The notes: generated from the sequence alone by a model not told the origin. 64,000 bases of DNA from Octadecabacter sp. B2R22 (GCF_018861045.1 NZ_JAHKQJ010000007.1:372001-436000); one strand, 5' to 3'. Positions 52,902 through 62,243 are shown, numbered from the stretch's first letter. Numbers and translations are program-made.

Positions 52902-55798
52902 AAGACTTCATTATCCCGACCAAAGACATGGACATGGGAACACCTGCGTCCAAATCCACGCAGATGGTCACGCTGACCATTGACGGATTTGACGTGACGG
53001 TGCCCGAAGGGACCTCCGTTATGCGGGCCAGCGCCGAAGCAGGGATCAAGGTTCCCAAGCTGTGCGCGACGGATAGCGTCGAAGCGTTCGGGTCTTGTCG
53101 GTTGTGCGTCGTGGAAATCGAAGGCCGCCGTGGCACCCCAGCATCCTGCACAACACCAGTTGCCCCGGGTATGGTTGTGAAAACGCAATCATCGCAGGTT
53201 AAAAAGATCCGCAAAGGCGTGATGGAGCTTTATATCTCCGATCACCCGTTGGATTGCCTGACCTGTGCAGCGAATGGCGATTGTGAACTGCAAGACATGG
53301 CAGGCATGGTTGGCCTGCGCGATGTACGCTATGAAGCGCCCGCAAATGGCGGCTTTGTAAATCACTTTGAAGCGCGCGATACCTCTGGTGATGTGAACCC
53401 GCAGTTCATTCCCAAAGACGACAGCAACCCGTATTTCACCTACGATCCCTCCAAATGCATTGTCTGTTCGCGCTGCGTACGCGCCTGCGAAGAAGTGCAG
53501 GGGACGTTCGCGTTGACCATCGAAGGGTCAGGTTTCAACAGCCGCGTTTCTGCGGGCGCTGGTGGCGATGATTTCCTAAGCTCGGATTGTGTGTCTTGCG
53601 GTGCCTGTGTGCAGGCCTGCCCCACGGCGACGTTGCAGGAAAAATCCGTTATCGAACTCGGCACACCAGATAAATCCGTCATCACAACCTGCGCCTATTG
53701 CGGCGTTGGGTGTTCGTTCAAGGCCGAACTGAACGGTGACGAACTTGTGCGCATGGTGCCGTATAAACACGGCGAAGCGAACCGAGGCCATTCTTGCGTC
53801 AAAGGGCGCTTTGCCTACGGTTATGCCAACCACAGCGACCGTATCCTGAACCCGATGATCCGCGATAAGATCACAGACCCTTGGCGCGAAGTGTCATGGG
53901 ACGAGGCGATCAGCTACACCGCCAAGCGCCTACGCGATCTTCAGGCCAAACATGGCGTGAAATCTATTGGTGGCATCACATCCAGCCGTTGCACGAACGA
54001 GGAAACATACCTCGTTCAAAAACTGATCCGTTCCACGTTTGGCAACAACAACACAGACACCTGCGCGCGTGTCTGTCATTCGCCGACGGGCTATGGATTA
54101 AAGACAACGTTTGGCACATCCGCCGGAACGCAGAACTTTGACTCCGTCGAAGAAACAGACGTCGTGATCATCATCGGCGCCAACCCGACCGATGGGCACC
54201 CCGTATTTGCCAGCCGCCTGAAAAAGCGCCTGCGGGCAGGGGCCAAGCTGATCGTAATCGACCCGCGCCGCACCAACATCGTGAAATCAGCGCATATCGA
54301 AGCGCAGCATCACTTGCCGCTGTTACCAGGCACGAACGTTGCGGTTCTGTCTTCCATCGCCCATGTCATCGTGACCGAGGGTTTGATGGACGAAGAGTTC
54401 ATCCGCACCCGTTGCGACTGGGACGAGTTTGCCCATTACGCCGAGTTCATCAGCGATCCACGTCATGCGCCCGAAGCGACAGCGCTGCTGACAGGTGTAG
54501 ACGCACAAGACCTGCGCGCGGCAGCCAAACTGTTCGCCACAGGCGGCAACGGGTCGATTTACTACGGCCTCGGCGTCACTGAACACTCCCAAGGGTCCAC
54601 GACCGTTATGGCGATTGCGAACCTTGCAATGATGACAGGCAACTTGGGTAAGAATGGCGTGGGCGTGAACCCGTTGCGCGGCCAGAACAACGTGCAGGGC
54701 GCCTGTGACATGGGATCATTCCCGCACGAATTGCCCGGTTACCGCCACGTGTCTGACGACGCCACACGCGACGTATTCGAGGCGATTTGGGGCACCAAGA
54801 TTGACCCAGAACCCGGCCTGCGTATTCCGAACATGCTCGACGCGGCCGTCGATGGCACATTCAAGGGCCTTTATTGTCAGGGCGAAGACATCCTGCAATC
54901 GGACCCAGACACCAAACACGTGCAAGCAGGCCTTGCGGCGATGGAATGCGTGATTGTCCATGATCTATTCCTGAACGAAACCGCCAACTACGCCCATGTG
55001 TTCCTCCCGGGATCTACGTTCCTTGAAAAGGACGGCACATTCACAAACGCCGAACGTCGTATCAACCGCGTGCGCAAAGTCATGGCACCAAAGAACGGCT
55101 ATGCGGATTGGGAAATCACCATGATGCTGGCCAACGCTATGGACAGTGGCTGGACCTATACGCACCCCTCCCAGATCATGGATGAAATCGCGTCCACCAC
55201 ACCGGGCTTTGCCAATGTGAACTACGAGATGCTGGAAACCCGTGGGTCTGTTCAGTGGCCGTGTAACGACGATAAACCCGATGGCTCGCCGATCATGCAC
55301 ATCGACGGTTTTGCCCGTGGCAAAGGACAGTTCATCATCACCGAATACGTGGCGACGGACGAAAAGACTGGCCCACGTTTCCCGCTGCTGCTGACAACGG
55401 GCCGCATCTTGTCCCAATACAATGTTGGCGCGCAAACGCGGCGGACAGAAAACACAGTGTGGCACGAGGAAGATCTCCTCGAAATCCACCCGCACGACGC
55501 CGAAGTGCGCGGTATTCAGGATGGGCAATTTGTGCGTCTTGCCAGCCGCGCGGGGGAGACTTCTTTGCGGGCGACGATCACGGATCGTGTGTCACCAGGG
55601 GTCGTCTACACGACGTTTCACCACCCCGACACACAGGCCAACGTCATCACAACCGACTATTCTGATTGGGCCACCAACTGCCCAGAATACAAGGTCACAG
55701 CAGTACAGGTGGCCTTGTCCAACGGGCCGTCAGACTGGCAGGAAGACTACAACGCGCAGGCCGAACAGTCGCGCCGCATTCTGCCTGCCGCCGAATGA
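52898..55798 (+). CDS. fdsA: FdsA, formate dehydrogenase molybdenum subunit
   Basis: A 966-residue catalytic subunit. The N-terminal NuoG-like part holds a [2Fe-2S] ferredoxin domain (Cys56, 67, 70, 84), a His-Cys3 [4Fe-4S] site (HPLDCLTCAANGDC), two further clusters (CIVCSRCVRAC and CVSCGACVQACP), then CAYCGVGC for the proximal cluster and the bis-MGD domain. The molybdenum ligand is Cys393 in RVCHSPTG, an ordinary TGT codon, not selenocysteine. It oxidises formate to CO2 in the cytoplasm. The stop overlaps fdhD (ATGA). Confidence 0.96.
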   Translation: MKDFIIPTKDMDMGTPASKSTQMVTLTIDGFDVTVPEGTSVMRASAEAGIKVPKLCATDSVEAFGSCRLCVVEIEGRRGTPASCTTPVAPGMVVKTQSSQVKKIRKGVMELYISDHPLDCLTCAANGDCELQDMAGMVGLRDVRYEAPANGGFVNHFEARDTSGDVNPQFIPKDDSNPYFTYDPSKCIVCSRCVRACEEVQGTFALTIEGSGFNSRVSAGAGGDDFLSSDCVSCGACVQACPTATLQEKSVIELGTPDKSVITTCAYCGVGCSFKAELNGDELVRMVPYKHGEANRGHSCVKGRFAYGYANHSDRILNPMIRDKITDPWREVSWDEAISYTAKRLRDLQAKHGVKSIGGITSSRCTNEETYLVQKLIRSTFGNNNTDTCARVCHSPTGYGLKTTFGTSAGTQNFDSVEETDVVIIIGANPTDGHPVFASRLKKRLRAGAKLIVIDPRRTNIVKSAHIEAQHHLPLLPGTNVAVLSSIAHVIVTEGLMDEEFIRTRCDWDEFAHYAEFISDPRHAPEATALLTGVDAQDLRAAAKLFATGGNGSIYYGLGVTEHSQGSTTVMAIANLAMMTGNLGKNGVGVNPLRGQNNVQGACDMGSFPHELPGYRHVSDDATRDVFEAIWGTKIDPEPGLRIPNMLDAAVDGTFKGLYCQGEDILQSDPDTKHVQAGLAAMECVIVHDLFLNETANYAHVFLPGSTFLEKDGTFTNAERRINRVRKVMAPKNGYADWEITMMLANAMDSGWTYTHPSQIMDEIASTTPGFANVNYEMLETRGSVQWPCNDDKPDGSPIMHIDGFARGKGQFIITEYVATDEKTGPRFPLLLTTGRILSQYNVGAQTRRTENTVWHEEDLLEIHPHDAEVRGIQDGQFVRLASRAGETSLRATITDRVSPGVVYTTFHHPDTQANVITTDYSDWATNCPEYKVTAVQVALSNGPSDWQEDYNAQAEQSRRILPAAE

Positions 55799-56604
55799 CA
55801 CAGCGCCGATCAAGCAAAGGCGCACGCGCGACCGATGCTTTGGTCGTGCGGGGTGGTCTGGCAGAACCCGCCACACGCAACCTCCCAGAAGAGGTTCCCG
55901 TGGCGCTTGTCTATAATGGCACGACACAAGCGGTCATGATGGCCACGCCTTGTGATCTTGAGGACTTTGGCCGTGGGTTCACGCGTACCGAAGGGTGGGG
56001 CGAAGTCGACAGCGTTGAGGTCGTGAGCCATCCGAACGGGATCGAAGTTCAAATGTGGCTGCCCGAAGATCAGGCAGAAACGCTGGCCACCCGCCGTCGC
56101 GCGATGGCGGGGCCGGTTGGCTGCGGACTTTGCGGGATCGATAGTCTGGATCAGGCCGCGCGGGCCGTTCCACCCGTGACAGCAGACGTGCCGTTCACGC
56201 CGCAAGATATCGCCACGGCAATGAAGGCCCTGCGCGGCGGGCAAGACCTGCACGACACAACACGCGCGGTCCACGGGGCCGGATTTTACACATCAGGGCA
56301 GGGGCTTAGCCTCATCCGTGAAGATGTGGGGCGCCACAATGCGCTGGACAAACTCATCGGAGCGACTGTTGATTGTAGCGCAGGGGCCGTTGTTCTGACG
56401 TCTCGTGTTTCGGTCGAAATGGTCCAAAAAACCGCAATGGCGGGTTGTGCCGTGATCTTTGCCGTGTCCGCGCCGACGACCCTCGCGGTTGAAACCGCAC
56501 AGGCCGCCAATATCACCCTTGTCGCCCTAGCGCGTGACGACGGCTTTGAAATTTTCACCCATTCCCACCGCATTCAAACAAAGGACGCCTCCCATGTCGC
56601 ATGA
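55795..56604 (+). CDS. fdhD: FdhD (FdsC), formate dehydrogenase sulfurtransferase
   Basis: A 269-residue FdhD-family protein that delivers sulfur to the molybdenum cofactor of formate dehydrogenase. Motifs are PVALVYNGTTQAVMMATPCDLEDF, the loop GPVGCGLCGIDSL with CGLC (Cys pair) near residue 108, VHGAGFYTSGQG, and REDVGRHNALDKLIGA. The ATG overlaps the fdsA stop, and the fdsD gene begins within its last coding bases. Confidence 0.95.
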   Translation: MTQRRSSKGARATDALVVRGGLAEPATRNLPEEVPVALVYNGTTQAVMMATPCDLEDFGRGFTRTEGWGEVDSVEVVSHPNGIEVQMWLPEDQAETLATRRRAMAGPVGCGLCGIDSLDQAARAVPPVTADVPFTPQDIATAMKALRGGQDLHDTTRAVHGAGFYTSGQGLSLIREDVGRHNALDKLIGATVDCSAGAVVLTSRVSVEMVQKTAMAGCAVIFAVSAPTTLAVETAQAANITLVALARDDGFEIFTHSHRIQTKDASHVA

Positions 56605-56812
56605 AAAACTAGTCCGTATGGCCAATCAGATCGCGACCTTCTTTGAAAGCCAGCCCGACGCCGACAAAGCAGGCCGCGTTGCCGAACACCTAAAGGAATT
56701 CTGGGAACCGCGTATGCTGGAACAGCTTGCCGATCACCTCAGCAGTGGGGCCGATGGTCTTAGCCCTTTGGCCACCGAGGGCAGCAAACGGGTTCTTGGC
56801 CTGCCTGCCTGA
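56594..56812 (+). CDS. fdsD: FdsD, formate dehydrogenase delta subunit
   Basis: A 72-residue protein matching the small delta subunit of NAD-dependent formate dehydrogenases: KLVRMANQIATFFESQP followed by EHLKEFWEPRMLEQLADHL. The subunit is needed for assembly of the FdsABG complex. It overlaps fdhD by 11 bases and closes the operon. Confidence 0.92.
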   Translation: MSHEKLVRMANQIATFFESQPDADKAGRVAEHLKEFWEPRMLEQLADHLSSGADGLSPLATEGSKRVLGLPA

Positions 56813-56893
56813 CGCTATTCATGGTCAGGCTTTCCTTGCTTGCCTGTCTGCCAGCACAACCATAGTTTGATGTGAACAACATCAGGCGCAAAT

Positions 56894-57844
56894 ATGCTCG
56901 GACCGATCCTAAAATCACTTCGCCACGCCTATATGGACGTGACGATGCGCAATGGGCGGGATCGTGTGGTGCGTATTTTGGAACGCCCCGGTCGCTGGAT
57001 GTCGCAACAAGACCTGCAAACCCTGACATCTGACTTGCGCCAAATCGCCAGTAAAACACTGGACGAGGGCGATTTGACCTATGGCGTGTTTTCGGGGGAT
57101 CGCGACAGGCTGCGCGACACCATCGTCACCCTCGTTACCCTCAAGGACGGCACGCCCATTGCCTTTAATGCGCTTGCGATCATGACCGTTGACGTCCAGC
57201 CTGAACCTGTCGATGTGTTGCATCTTGGCCTCGTGATGGTGGATCCAGATCAACGTTCGGGTGGCTTGTCTTGGGTTCTGTATGGACTGACATGTTTCTT
57301 GCTGTTCACCCGCAACCAATTCCGCCCGCTTTGGATTTCAAACGTAACCCAAGTGCCCGCCGTGGTTGGCATGGTCTCTGAGATGTTTTCCGATATCTGG
57401 CCGAAACCCGAAGCTGACAGGCGCACGCTGAACCACGTGCTAATGGCGCGCCGGATCATGGCGAACCACCGCCATGTGTTTGGTGTGGGCGCTGATGCCA
57501 AATTTGACGAAGACCGTTTTGTCATCACCAACGCCTATACGGGCGGGTCTGACGATCTGAAAAAGACATGGGAAGACGCCCCGAAACATCGTGATGCCCA
57601 GTTCAACGAGTTTTGTGAGGTCGAGCTGGATTACGCACGTGGCGATGATGTGCTGCAGCTTGGCAAGATGGATTTGCCAGCGATCCGGCGCTATTTAACC
57701 CGCGAAGTGCCACGCACAGCGGTGTTGAGCGTTATCGGGGCGGGCCTTTATGTGGCGCTGCGTCGATTGATCCTTCCAGTATTGTATTGGTCCGACAGCA
57801 CCCGCCCGTTTTCTATCCTGCGCCCCGCAAAAGGGGACAAGTGA
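56894..57844 (+). CDS. Putative GNAT-like acyltransferase of unknown function
   Basis: A 316-residue protein. Near residues 116-135 the segment LGLVMVDPDQRSGGLSWVLYG resembles the acetyl-CoA-binding motif A of GNAT enzymes (V-x-P-x-x-R-x-x-G), preceded by beta-strand-like VTLVTLKDGTPIAFNALAIM. The C-terminal 45 residues contain a hydrophobic stretch (AVLSVIGAGLYVALRRLILPVLY), a possible membrane anchor. No family recognised with confidence. Its stop overlaps the start of the ThiF-like gene (TGATG), and it begins a four-gene unit. A role in modifying a substrate for the downstream E1-like enzyme is inference only. Confidence 0.75.
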   Translation: MLGPILKSLRHAYMDVTMRNGRDRVVRILERPGRWMSQQDLQTLTSDLRQIASKTLDEGDLTYGVFSGDRDRLRDTIVTLVTLKDGTPIAFNALAIMTVDVQPEPVDVLHLGLVMVDPDQRSGGLSWVLYGLTCFLLFTRNQFRPLWISNVTQVPAVVGMVSEMFSDIWPKPEADRRTLNHVLMARRIMANHRHVFGVGADAKFDEDRFVITNAYTGGSDDLKKTWEDAPKHRDAQFNEFCEVELDYARGDDVLQLGKMDLPAIRRYLTREVPRTAVLSVIGAGLYVALRRLILPVLYWSDSTRPFSILRPAKGDK

Positions 57845-58710
57845 TGTTCGACTATGAAGAATTCACCACCCGCAACATTGGCTTTGTCACGCGGGCCGAG
57901 CAGGACAAACTGCGCGGCGCGACGGTTTTCGTGTGCGGCACGGGCGGAATGGGCGGGGCCTGCATCCTAGGCCTTGTGCGCGCTGGGGTAGGTAAACTTA
58001 TCATCGCGGATCTGGATGAGTTTGAGGTTAGTAACCTTAACCGTCAGGTGTTCGCGTTCACCCACACGATTGACCGCCACAAAGCCGACGCCACCGCCGA
58101 GATCGCGCGCCAGATCAATCCAGAGATTGAGGTTGAAGTCCATCATGCTGATTGGACCAAACATGTAGACGACCTGATCACCCGCTCGGCAATTGTTGTG
58201 AACGGGACTGATGATCTTGGCGCATCTCTGCTGCTTTATCGTCGTGCTCGCGTGCTTGGAAAAACTGTGATTGACGCTTACGCGTCGCCGCTACCATCGA
58301 TTTATGTCACTTTGGCCAGTGACACCCCCCATGAAGAACGACTTGGTTATCCGACGACTGAAACTTCTTGGGATGCTGTGTCCGATGATCAAAGATCTCA
58401 GGCTTTTATCAAGGAATCAGAATGGGTTGTAATTCATTCTTCATCTCGAAATTACATTGATCTGGATATCGTTGGTGATGTTGTGGCAGGCAAACGGTCC
58501 CGCATGTCGTTTGGACCAATGGTCATAACGACGGGCCAGTTGATGTGCTATGAGGCAGTGAATGCAATTCTTGGCAGATCGCATGGCACTGACAACCGTG
58601 GATATTTTTTCAACCCCTACAAGGCGCGTGTTGAACGGCCCAAGCCAGCCTTTGTTGCGGCCTTGATGCGTCCAATCGTGCGGCGCTTTCTGAATGGGTT
58701 GATGTCGTGA
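57844..58710 (+). CDS. ThiF/MoeB/HesA family E1-like adenylyltransferase
   Basis: A 288-residue E1-like ATP-binding enzyme. The nucleotide-binding loop VFVCGTGGMGGACILGLVRAGVGKLIIADLDEFEVSNLNRQ (about residues 28-68) has the GxGGxG, acidic D-x-D and SNLNRQ motifs; VVNGTDDLGASLLLYRRA follows. The zinc CxxC pairs and the catalytic-cysteine crossover loop of MoeB/ThiF are not seen. Such enzymes activate a carboxylate as an acyl-adenylate. Codons 145-215 (about 58280-58490) are noticeably more AT-rich than the flanks. It is coupled to genes on both sides (TGATG and GTGA overlaps). Confidence 0.88.
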   Translation: MFDYEEFTTRNIGFVTRAEQDKLRGATVFVCGTGGMGGACILGLVRAGVGKLIIADLDEFEVSNLNRQVFAFTHTIDRHKADATAEIARQINPEIEVEVHHADWTKHVDDLITRSAIVVNGTDDLGASLLLYRRARVLGKTVIDAYASPLPSIYVTLASDTPHEERLGYPTTETSWDAVSDDQRSQAFIKESEWVVIHSSSRNYIDLDIVGDVVAGKRSRMSFGPMVITTGQLMCYEAVNAILGRSHGTDNRGYFFNPYKARVERPKPAFVAALMRPIVRRFLNGLMS

Positions 58711-59906
58711 CGCTTGTGGCCGCTGATACAGTCAATCTGTTCCTGTCTCTCGCCGCATTGGCGGGGGTGTTTATCTTGCAACGTGTCATTTGCGCGCGTG
58801 ATCCATGGGCGCCTTTGAACCGTCGGTTCCTGACGGGGCTGCGTGTTATGATCATGTTGTTTGCAGGGCGTGCGTTGCTGGTCCTGACGGGGTGGGAGTT
58901 CTTTCGATTTTTCATCCTGCTCGGCGCCAGCCTTATTCCACTTTCGGTATTGCTATTGTCCGAAGGGCTATTGCGACGCCATGCGCCGAGATGGGCCAAA
59001 ATCTGGGTCGGCGGTGGCACCGCGATTTTCGCCATCCTGTCTTTGTGGTGGTCGGACAGCATCGACCCTGCGCGTCTTGTGGGGCTGTTGGTCTTTCAGC
59101 TCAGCGGGTTCGGGATTGGCGCGTGGTTGGTCCTGACACGAGACAAAGACAGCCTTTCGGTCGCCGAAAACCAGACCGTTGAACGTCTAGCATTGTCGTT
59201 GCTGTTGCTGATCCCCTTGGCCGCAGCTGATTTTCTTTTCCTATATCTGAATCTGCCCGCACAAATATCCGCCCTTGGGGTGCTATTCTTGTGTTGGTTG
59301 GCGGTCTCCTTGGGGCGGGCACAGGCGCAGCACCGTGCTCCGCTGGTGTCGTTTCTGGCGATCGTTATTGGCGCAGGGCTGTCGGGTGGCGTCGTTGCTT
59401 ATTTTGCCGCTATGGATCGTGACACGACGATCCTGACGTTCGTGGTGATCTTGGCAGCGGTTCTGGTCGCGGTCCTATTCATCGAAGCCCAGACATTGCG
59501 CGCCGAAGAGCAATCCCAGACCTTGCTGCGCCACATCGCAGATGATCGATCCGGTGATGCGTTGGTCTTTCTTCGTGGACTTCAGGCGCATCCCTTGGTT
59601 GAGGGTGCGGCGCTCATCTCGGACCCACAGCTCAAGGACTTCGATAGGGCCGTTCTGACCCACATCTTTCGCCGCGCTCCAGTTTTGCGCCGCTCTGATC
59701 CGCCGTTTCAGGACGGGGCCGAAGGCGATCACATCACCCATCTATTCCACTTGTTTGATGCCAGCCACATTCTGATTGCCGATGACGCGCCGCTTAAGCT
59801 TGTGGCGCTGTCTATGCCGTCGCTTGCGACCTCGCCGCGGGCGGAATTGGAACTGGCAGCTGTACAGCGCATGGCACGGTTGATGTCACAACGGCAGGTT
59901 GGGTAG
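58707..59906 (+). CDS. Multi-pass membrane protein with C-terminal soluble domain
   Basis: A 399-residue protein with a GTG start overlapping the ThiF-like stop. Residues 1-265 contain about eight hydrophobic segments (for example LFLSLAALAGVFILQRVI, LVFQLSGFGIGAWLVLT, FVVILAAVLVAVLFI), after which a 130-residue soluble part follows (TLLRHIADDRSGDALVFLRGLQ ... LAAVQRMARLMSQ). The layout recalls 7-8 TM sensor proteins but there is no kinase, cyclase or HTH signature. Conserved with the ThiF and nitroreductase genes presumably; function unknown. Confidence 0.78.
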   Translation: MTLVAADTVNLFLSLAALAGVFILQRVICARDPWAPLNRRFLTGLRVMIMLFAGRALLVLTGWEFFRFFILLGASLIPLSVLLLSEGLLRRHAPRWAKIWVGGGTAIFAILSLWWSDSIDPARLVGLLVFQLSGFGIGAWLVLTRDKDSLSVAENQTVERLALSLLLLIPLAAADFLFLYLNLPAQISALGVLFLCWLAVSLGRAQAQHRAPLVSFLAIVIGAGLSGGVVAYFAAMDRDTTILTFVVILAAVLVAVLFIEAQTLRAEEQSQTLLRHIADDRSGDALVFLRGLQAHPLVEGAALISDPQLKDFDRAVLTHIFRRAPVLRRSDPPFQDGAEGDHITHLFHLFDASHILIADDAPLKLVALSMPSLATSPRAELELAAVQRMARLMSQRQVG

Positions 59907-59907
59907 T

Positions 59908-60879
59908 ATGTTGATATCTCAATATATATTTGAACAATGTGTGATGCGGGCAGGGCTTGCACCAACCGTTCACAACACCCAGCCAGCCCGTTGGGTTCGC
60001 GACGGTGATGCGCTTTCGTTGTTCTGTGACACCAACGTTGGCCTGACGGTCGGGGACCCGACGGGGCGCGATGCGGCGCTGTCATGCGGTGCTGTGCTTG
60101 AGGCGATGGTCTTGGCACTGTCGGCGCATCACATCGCGGCGCAGGTTACCCTGACGGACACTGACACAGCACCGGGCCAAGGGCTTGTAGCGGTGGCGCA
60201 TCTGACGTTGTCGCAGGGCGATACTGACGGCTTGCACAGACAGCTCGAGACCCGGTTTACATGGCGGGCAGGGTTTGCAGATCAACCGGTTCAATTGTTT
60301 GGCTGGACCCGTGATGACACGCGTTTGGTCTTTGACCAGCCTGCGCGCGCTTGGCTGGCGGAGCGAAACGATTTTGCCAGCCATGAAATCATGCAAGAGG
60401 CGGCGTTTCGCCGTGAGCTGGTTGATTGGATGCGCCTTGATCCGCAACACCCGCGGGCCGGGCTGGACGGCATGGATCGCGCATCGATGCACATGACCAA
60501 TTCCGAGGCCTTTGCTGCGCCATATGTTTTGACCAATTTTTGGCCGATACTATCGCTTTTTCGACAAACCAGAAAGCTGGCGTCAGAGGCTGAGGCGACA
60601 TTAACATCGCCCGTTATCGCACTGTTTTATCGCGATGAATTTGAAAATTCGGCCATATCTGGCCGTGCATACATGCGCTTGTGCCTTGAGGCCGCGTCGC
60701 TTGGTTTGGCGGGGTGGCCTATGGCTGCGTTGTCCGATTGCGCGCAGACCCATCAAGAAACCTGTGAGCGTTTTGGCATCCCAGCAGGCCAGCGGCTTGT
60801 CCAGGCTATTCGGTTTGGGGTTCCGACAGGACAGGCCCCAATCCGTGCCAGACGCCCGCTTCACGAGACGCTACGATAG
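59908..60879 (+). CDS. Nitroreductase family (Acg/SagB-like) flavoprotein
   Basis: A 323-residue nitroreductase-fold protein. The opening RAGLAPTVHNTQPARWV near residues 12-28 is the FMN-phosphate-binding A-x-x-S/T-x-x-N-x-Q-P motif, and the C-terminal LCLEAASLGLAGWPMAAL is the second family motif; the inner segments resemble Acg-like nitroreductases, with double-length spacing. ATG at 59908, two bases after the preceding stop. In other bacteria nitroreductases next to, or fused with, ThiF-like domains occur (mycobacterial MoeW/MoeY types). Substrate unknown. Confidence 0.82.
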   Translation: MLISQYIFEQCVMRAGLAPTVHNTQPARWVRDGDALSLFCDTNVGLTVGDPTGRDAALSCGAVLEAMVLALSAHHIAAQVTLTDTDTAPGQGLVAVAHLTLSQGDTDGLHRQLETRFTWRAGFADQPVQLFGWTRDDTRLVFDQPARAWLAERNDFASHEIMQEAAFRRELVDWMRLDPQHPRAGLDGMDRASMHMTNSEAFAAPYVLTNFWPILSLFRQTRKLASEAEATLTSPVIALFYRDEFENSAISGRAYMRLCLEAASLGLAGWPMAALSDCAQTHQETCERFGIPAGQRLVQAIRFGVPTGQAPIRARRPLHETLR

Positions 60880-61047
60880 CGATCGAAGCCTCCCTTTCGG
60901 GCATTGGCTGCTGAGACGCGTTGCCCTTTATGTCCCTAGAATAAGGCCCAACCTTCAAATTATCACCATTATAGCGTCAACTTCGGGTTGTAAAAGCGGC
61001 CGCATACCGAGCCGATGTTCTGGCTTTTGTGAATAGGATCGTGACCC

Positions 61048-62238
61048 ATGGCCGATACGTTATTAAGTGGAATTGTCATCAGCGAGATCTTCGTTGACCC
61101 GAATGGTGCGCAGAACTTTGACACCGATGGCAATGGCACAGCGGCGGCCACGGATGAGTATATTGAGATTTACAACGCGTCTGGCAGCGCGATTGATATC
61201 TCCGGGCTTGAGCTGTGGGACGCGGGCGCCGGGAATTGGTTTACGTTTCCTGACGGAACGATTTTAACCGCTGGAGGGCACGCGATGGTCCTCACTGGGG
61301 TCCAGTCAGGAGGCAGCTTGCCGACCGGTGGCGCGGATGATTTGTTCTTTGATGCAGGTCGTGGGACCGCACTCATCAACAATGGGGGCGACAACGTCAC
61401 CCTTTTTGATCCGAGCAGTGATGAATTCGTTCAAGCGACCTTCAATGGCGATACCTTGGATGATCCGACCAGCTATTCAGGGTTTTCGGCGACGGCCACA
61501 CAGGTGGGCAGTGGCGAGGATTTCGGCAATGACACCGACGGTGAATCCCTGCAGCGCGCAAGTGACGGCACGGATACCTTTACGAGCGACACCCCCACAC
61601 CCGGCACAACCAATGTGTGCTTTGCGGATGGGTCTCGGATTGAGACCCCGACAGGCGATATCGCCATTGAAGATCTGAAAGTCGGCGATCCTGTTATGAC
61701 CTTGGACAACGGGGCGCAGCCAGTGCGCTGGCTCTACAGTTGCACGTGGCGCGCAGATCAGGTTGCGCAATGCCCCAGCCTTGCTGCTGTCCTTATTCAG
61801 GCGGGCGCGCTGGGTGTTGGATACCCGACGCGCGATTTGCGTCTGTCACAGCAACACCGCGTATTGGTGCGTGGCGCAATTGCCCAGCGGATGTTCGGGA
61901 CGTCCGAGGTTCTGATCCCCGCAAAGGCGTTTTTGGCCATTAAGGGCGTATCGCTAGATAAATCGGCACCGTCGGTGACGTATTACCATGTGATGTTAGG
62001 CGATCATGAGGTGATTTTTGCCAACGGCATCGCCGCTGAAAGCCTTTATTTGGGCCGTCAGGCGATTGAGACGATCCCATGCGCGGCCTTGGCCGAGATC
62101 GGTTTGATCCTTGATCTGCCTGTCGACGACCTTGGGGATGCAACGAAGATGTCGCGTCCGGCACGCGGGTTTGTTCGGGGCAGACGGGCGGCAAAACTGA
62201 TCGAACGTCATGCAAAGAACAGCCGCCCGATAATCTAG
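61048..62238 (+). CDS. LTD (lamin-tail) plus Hint domain protein
   Basis: A 396-residue two-domain protein. Residues about 5-150 are a lamin-tail domain (LSGIVISEIFVDPNGAQN, EYIEIYNASGSAIDISGLEL, NNGGDNVTLFDPS) rich in Asp and Gly. From residue 191 a Hint_2 domain begins, CFADGSRIETPTGDIAIEDLKVGDPVMTLD, with a Cys at the splice position, RLSQQHRVLVRGA, and the terminal HEVIFANGIAAESL. Hint domains can self-cleave. No classical signal peptide, so type I secretion is likely, as for similar roseobacter proteins. Stands alone; GGATCGTGACCC precedes the ATG. Confidence 0.85.
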   Translation: MADTLLSGIVISEIFVDPNGAQNFDTDGNGTAAATDEYIEIYNASGSAIDISGLELWDAGAGNWFTFPDGTILTAGGHAMVLTGVQSGGSLPTGGADDLFFDAGRGTALINNGGDNVTLFDPSSDEFVQATFNGDTLDDPTSYSGFSATATQVGSGEDFGNDTDGESLQRASDGTDTFTSDTPTPGTTNVCFADGSRIETPTGDIAIEDLKVGDPVMTLDNGAQPVRWLYSCTWRADQVAQCPSLAAVLIQAGALGVGYPTRDLRLSQQHRVLVRGAIAQRMFGTSEVLIPAKAFLAIKGVSLDKSAPSVTYYHVMLGDHEVIFANGIAAESLYLGRQAIETIPCAALAEIGLILDLPVDDLGDATKMSRPARGFVRGRRAAKLIERHAKNSRPII

Positions 62239-62243
62239 CCTGC

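Noticed and set aside
52898-55798. Selenocysteine at the formate dehydrogenase active site
   Set aside because: The ligand codon is TGT (Cys393) and the frame has no internal TGA.
57844-60879. ThiF-like gene considered as part of a CBASS or ubiquitin-like (Bub/Cap2-Cap3) defence system
   Set aside because: No CD-NTase, E2-like, ubiquitin-like or JAB peptidase gene is nearby, and the E1 lacks the catalytic crossover Cys.
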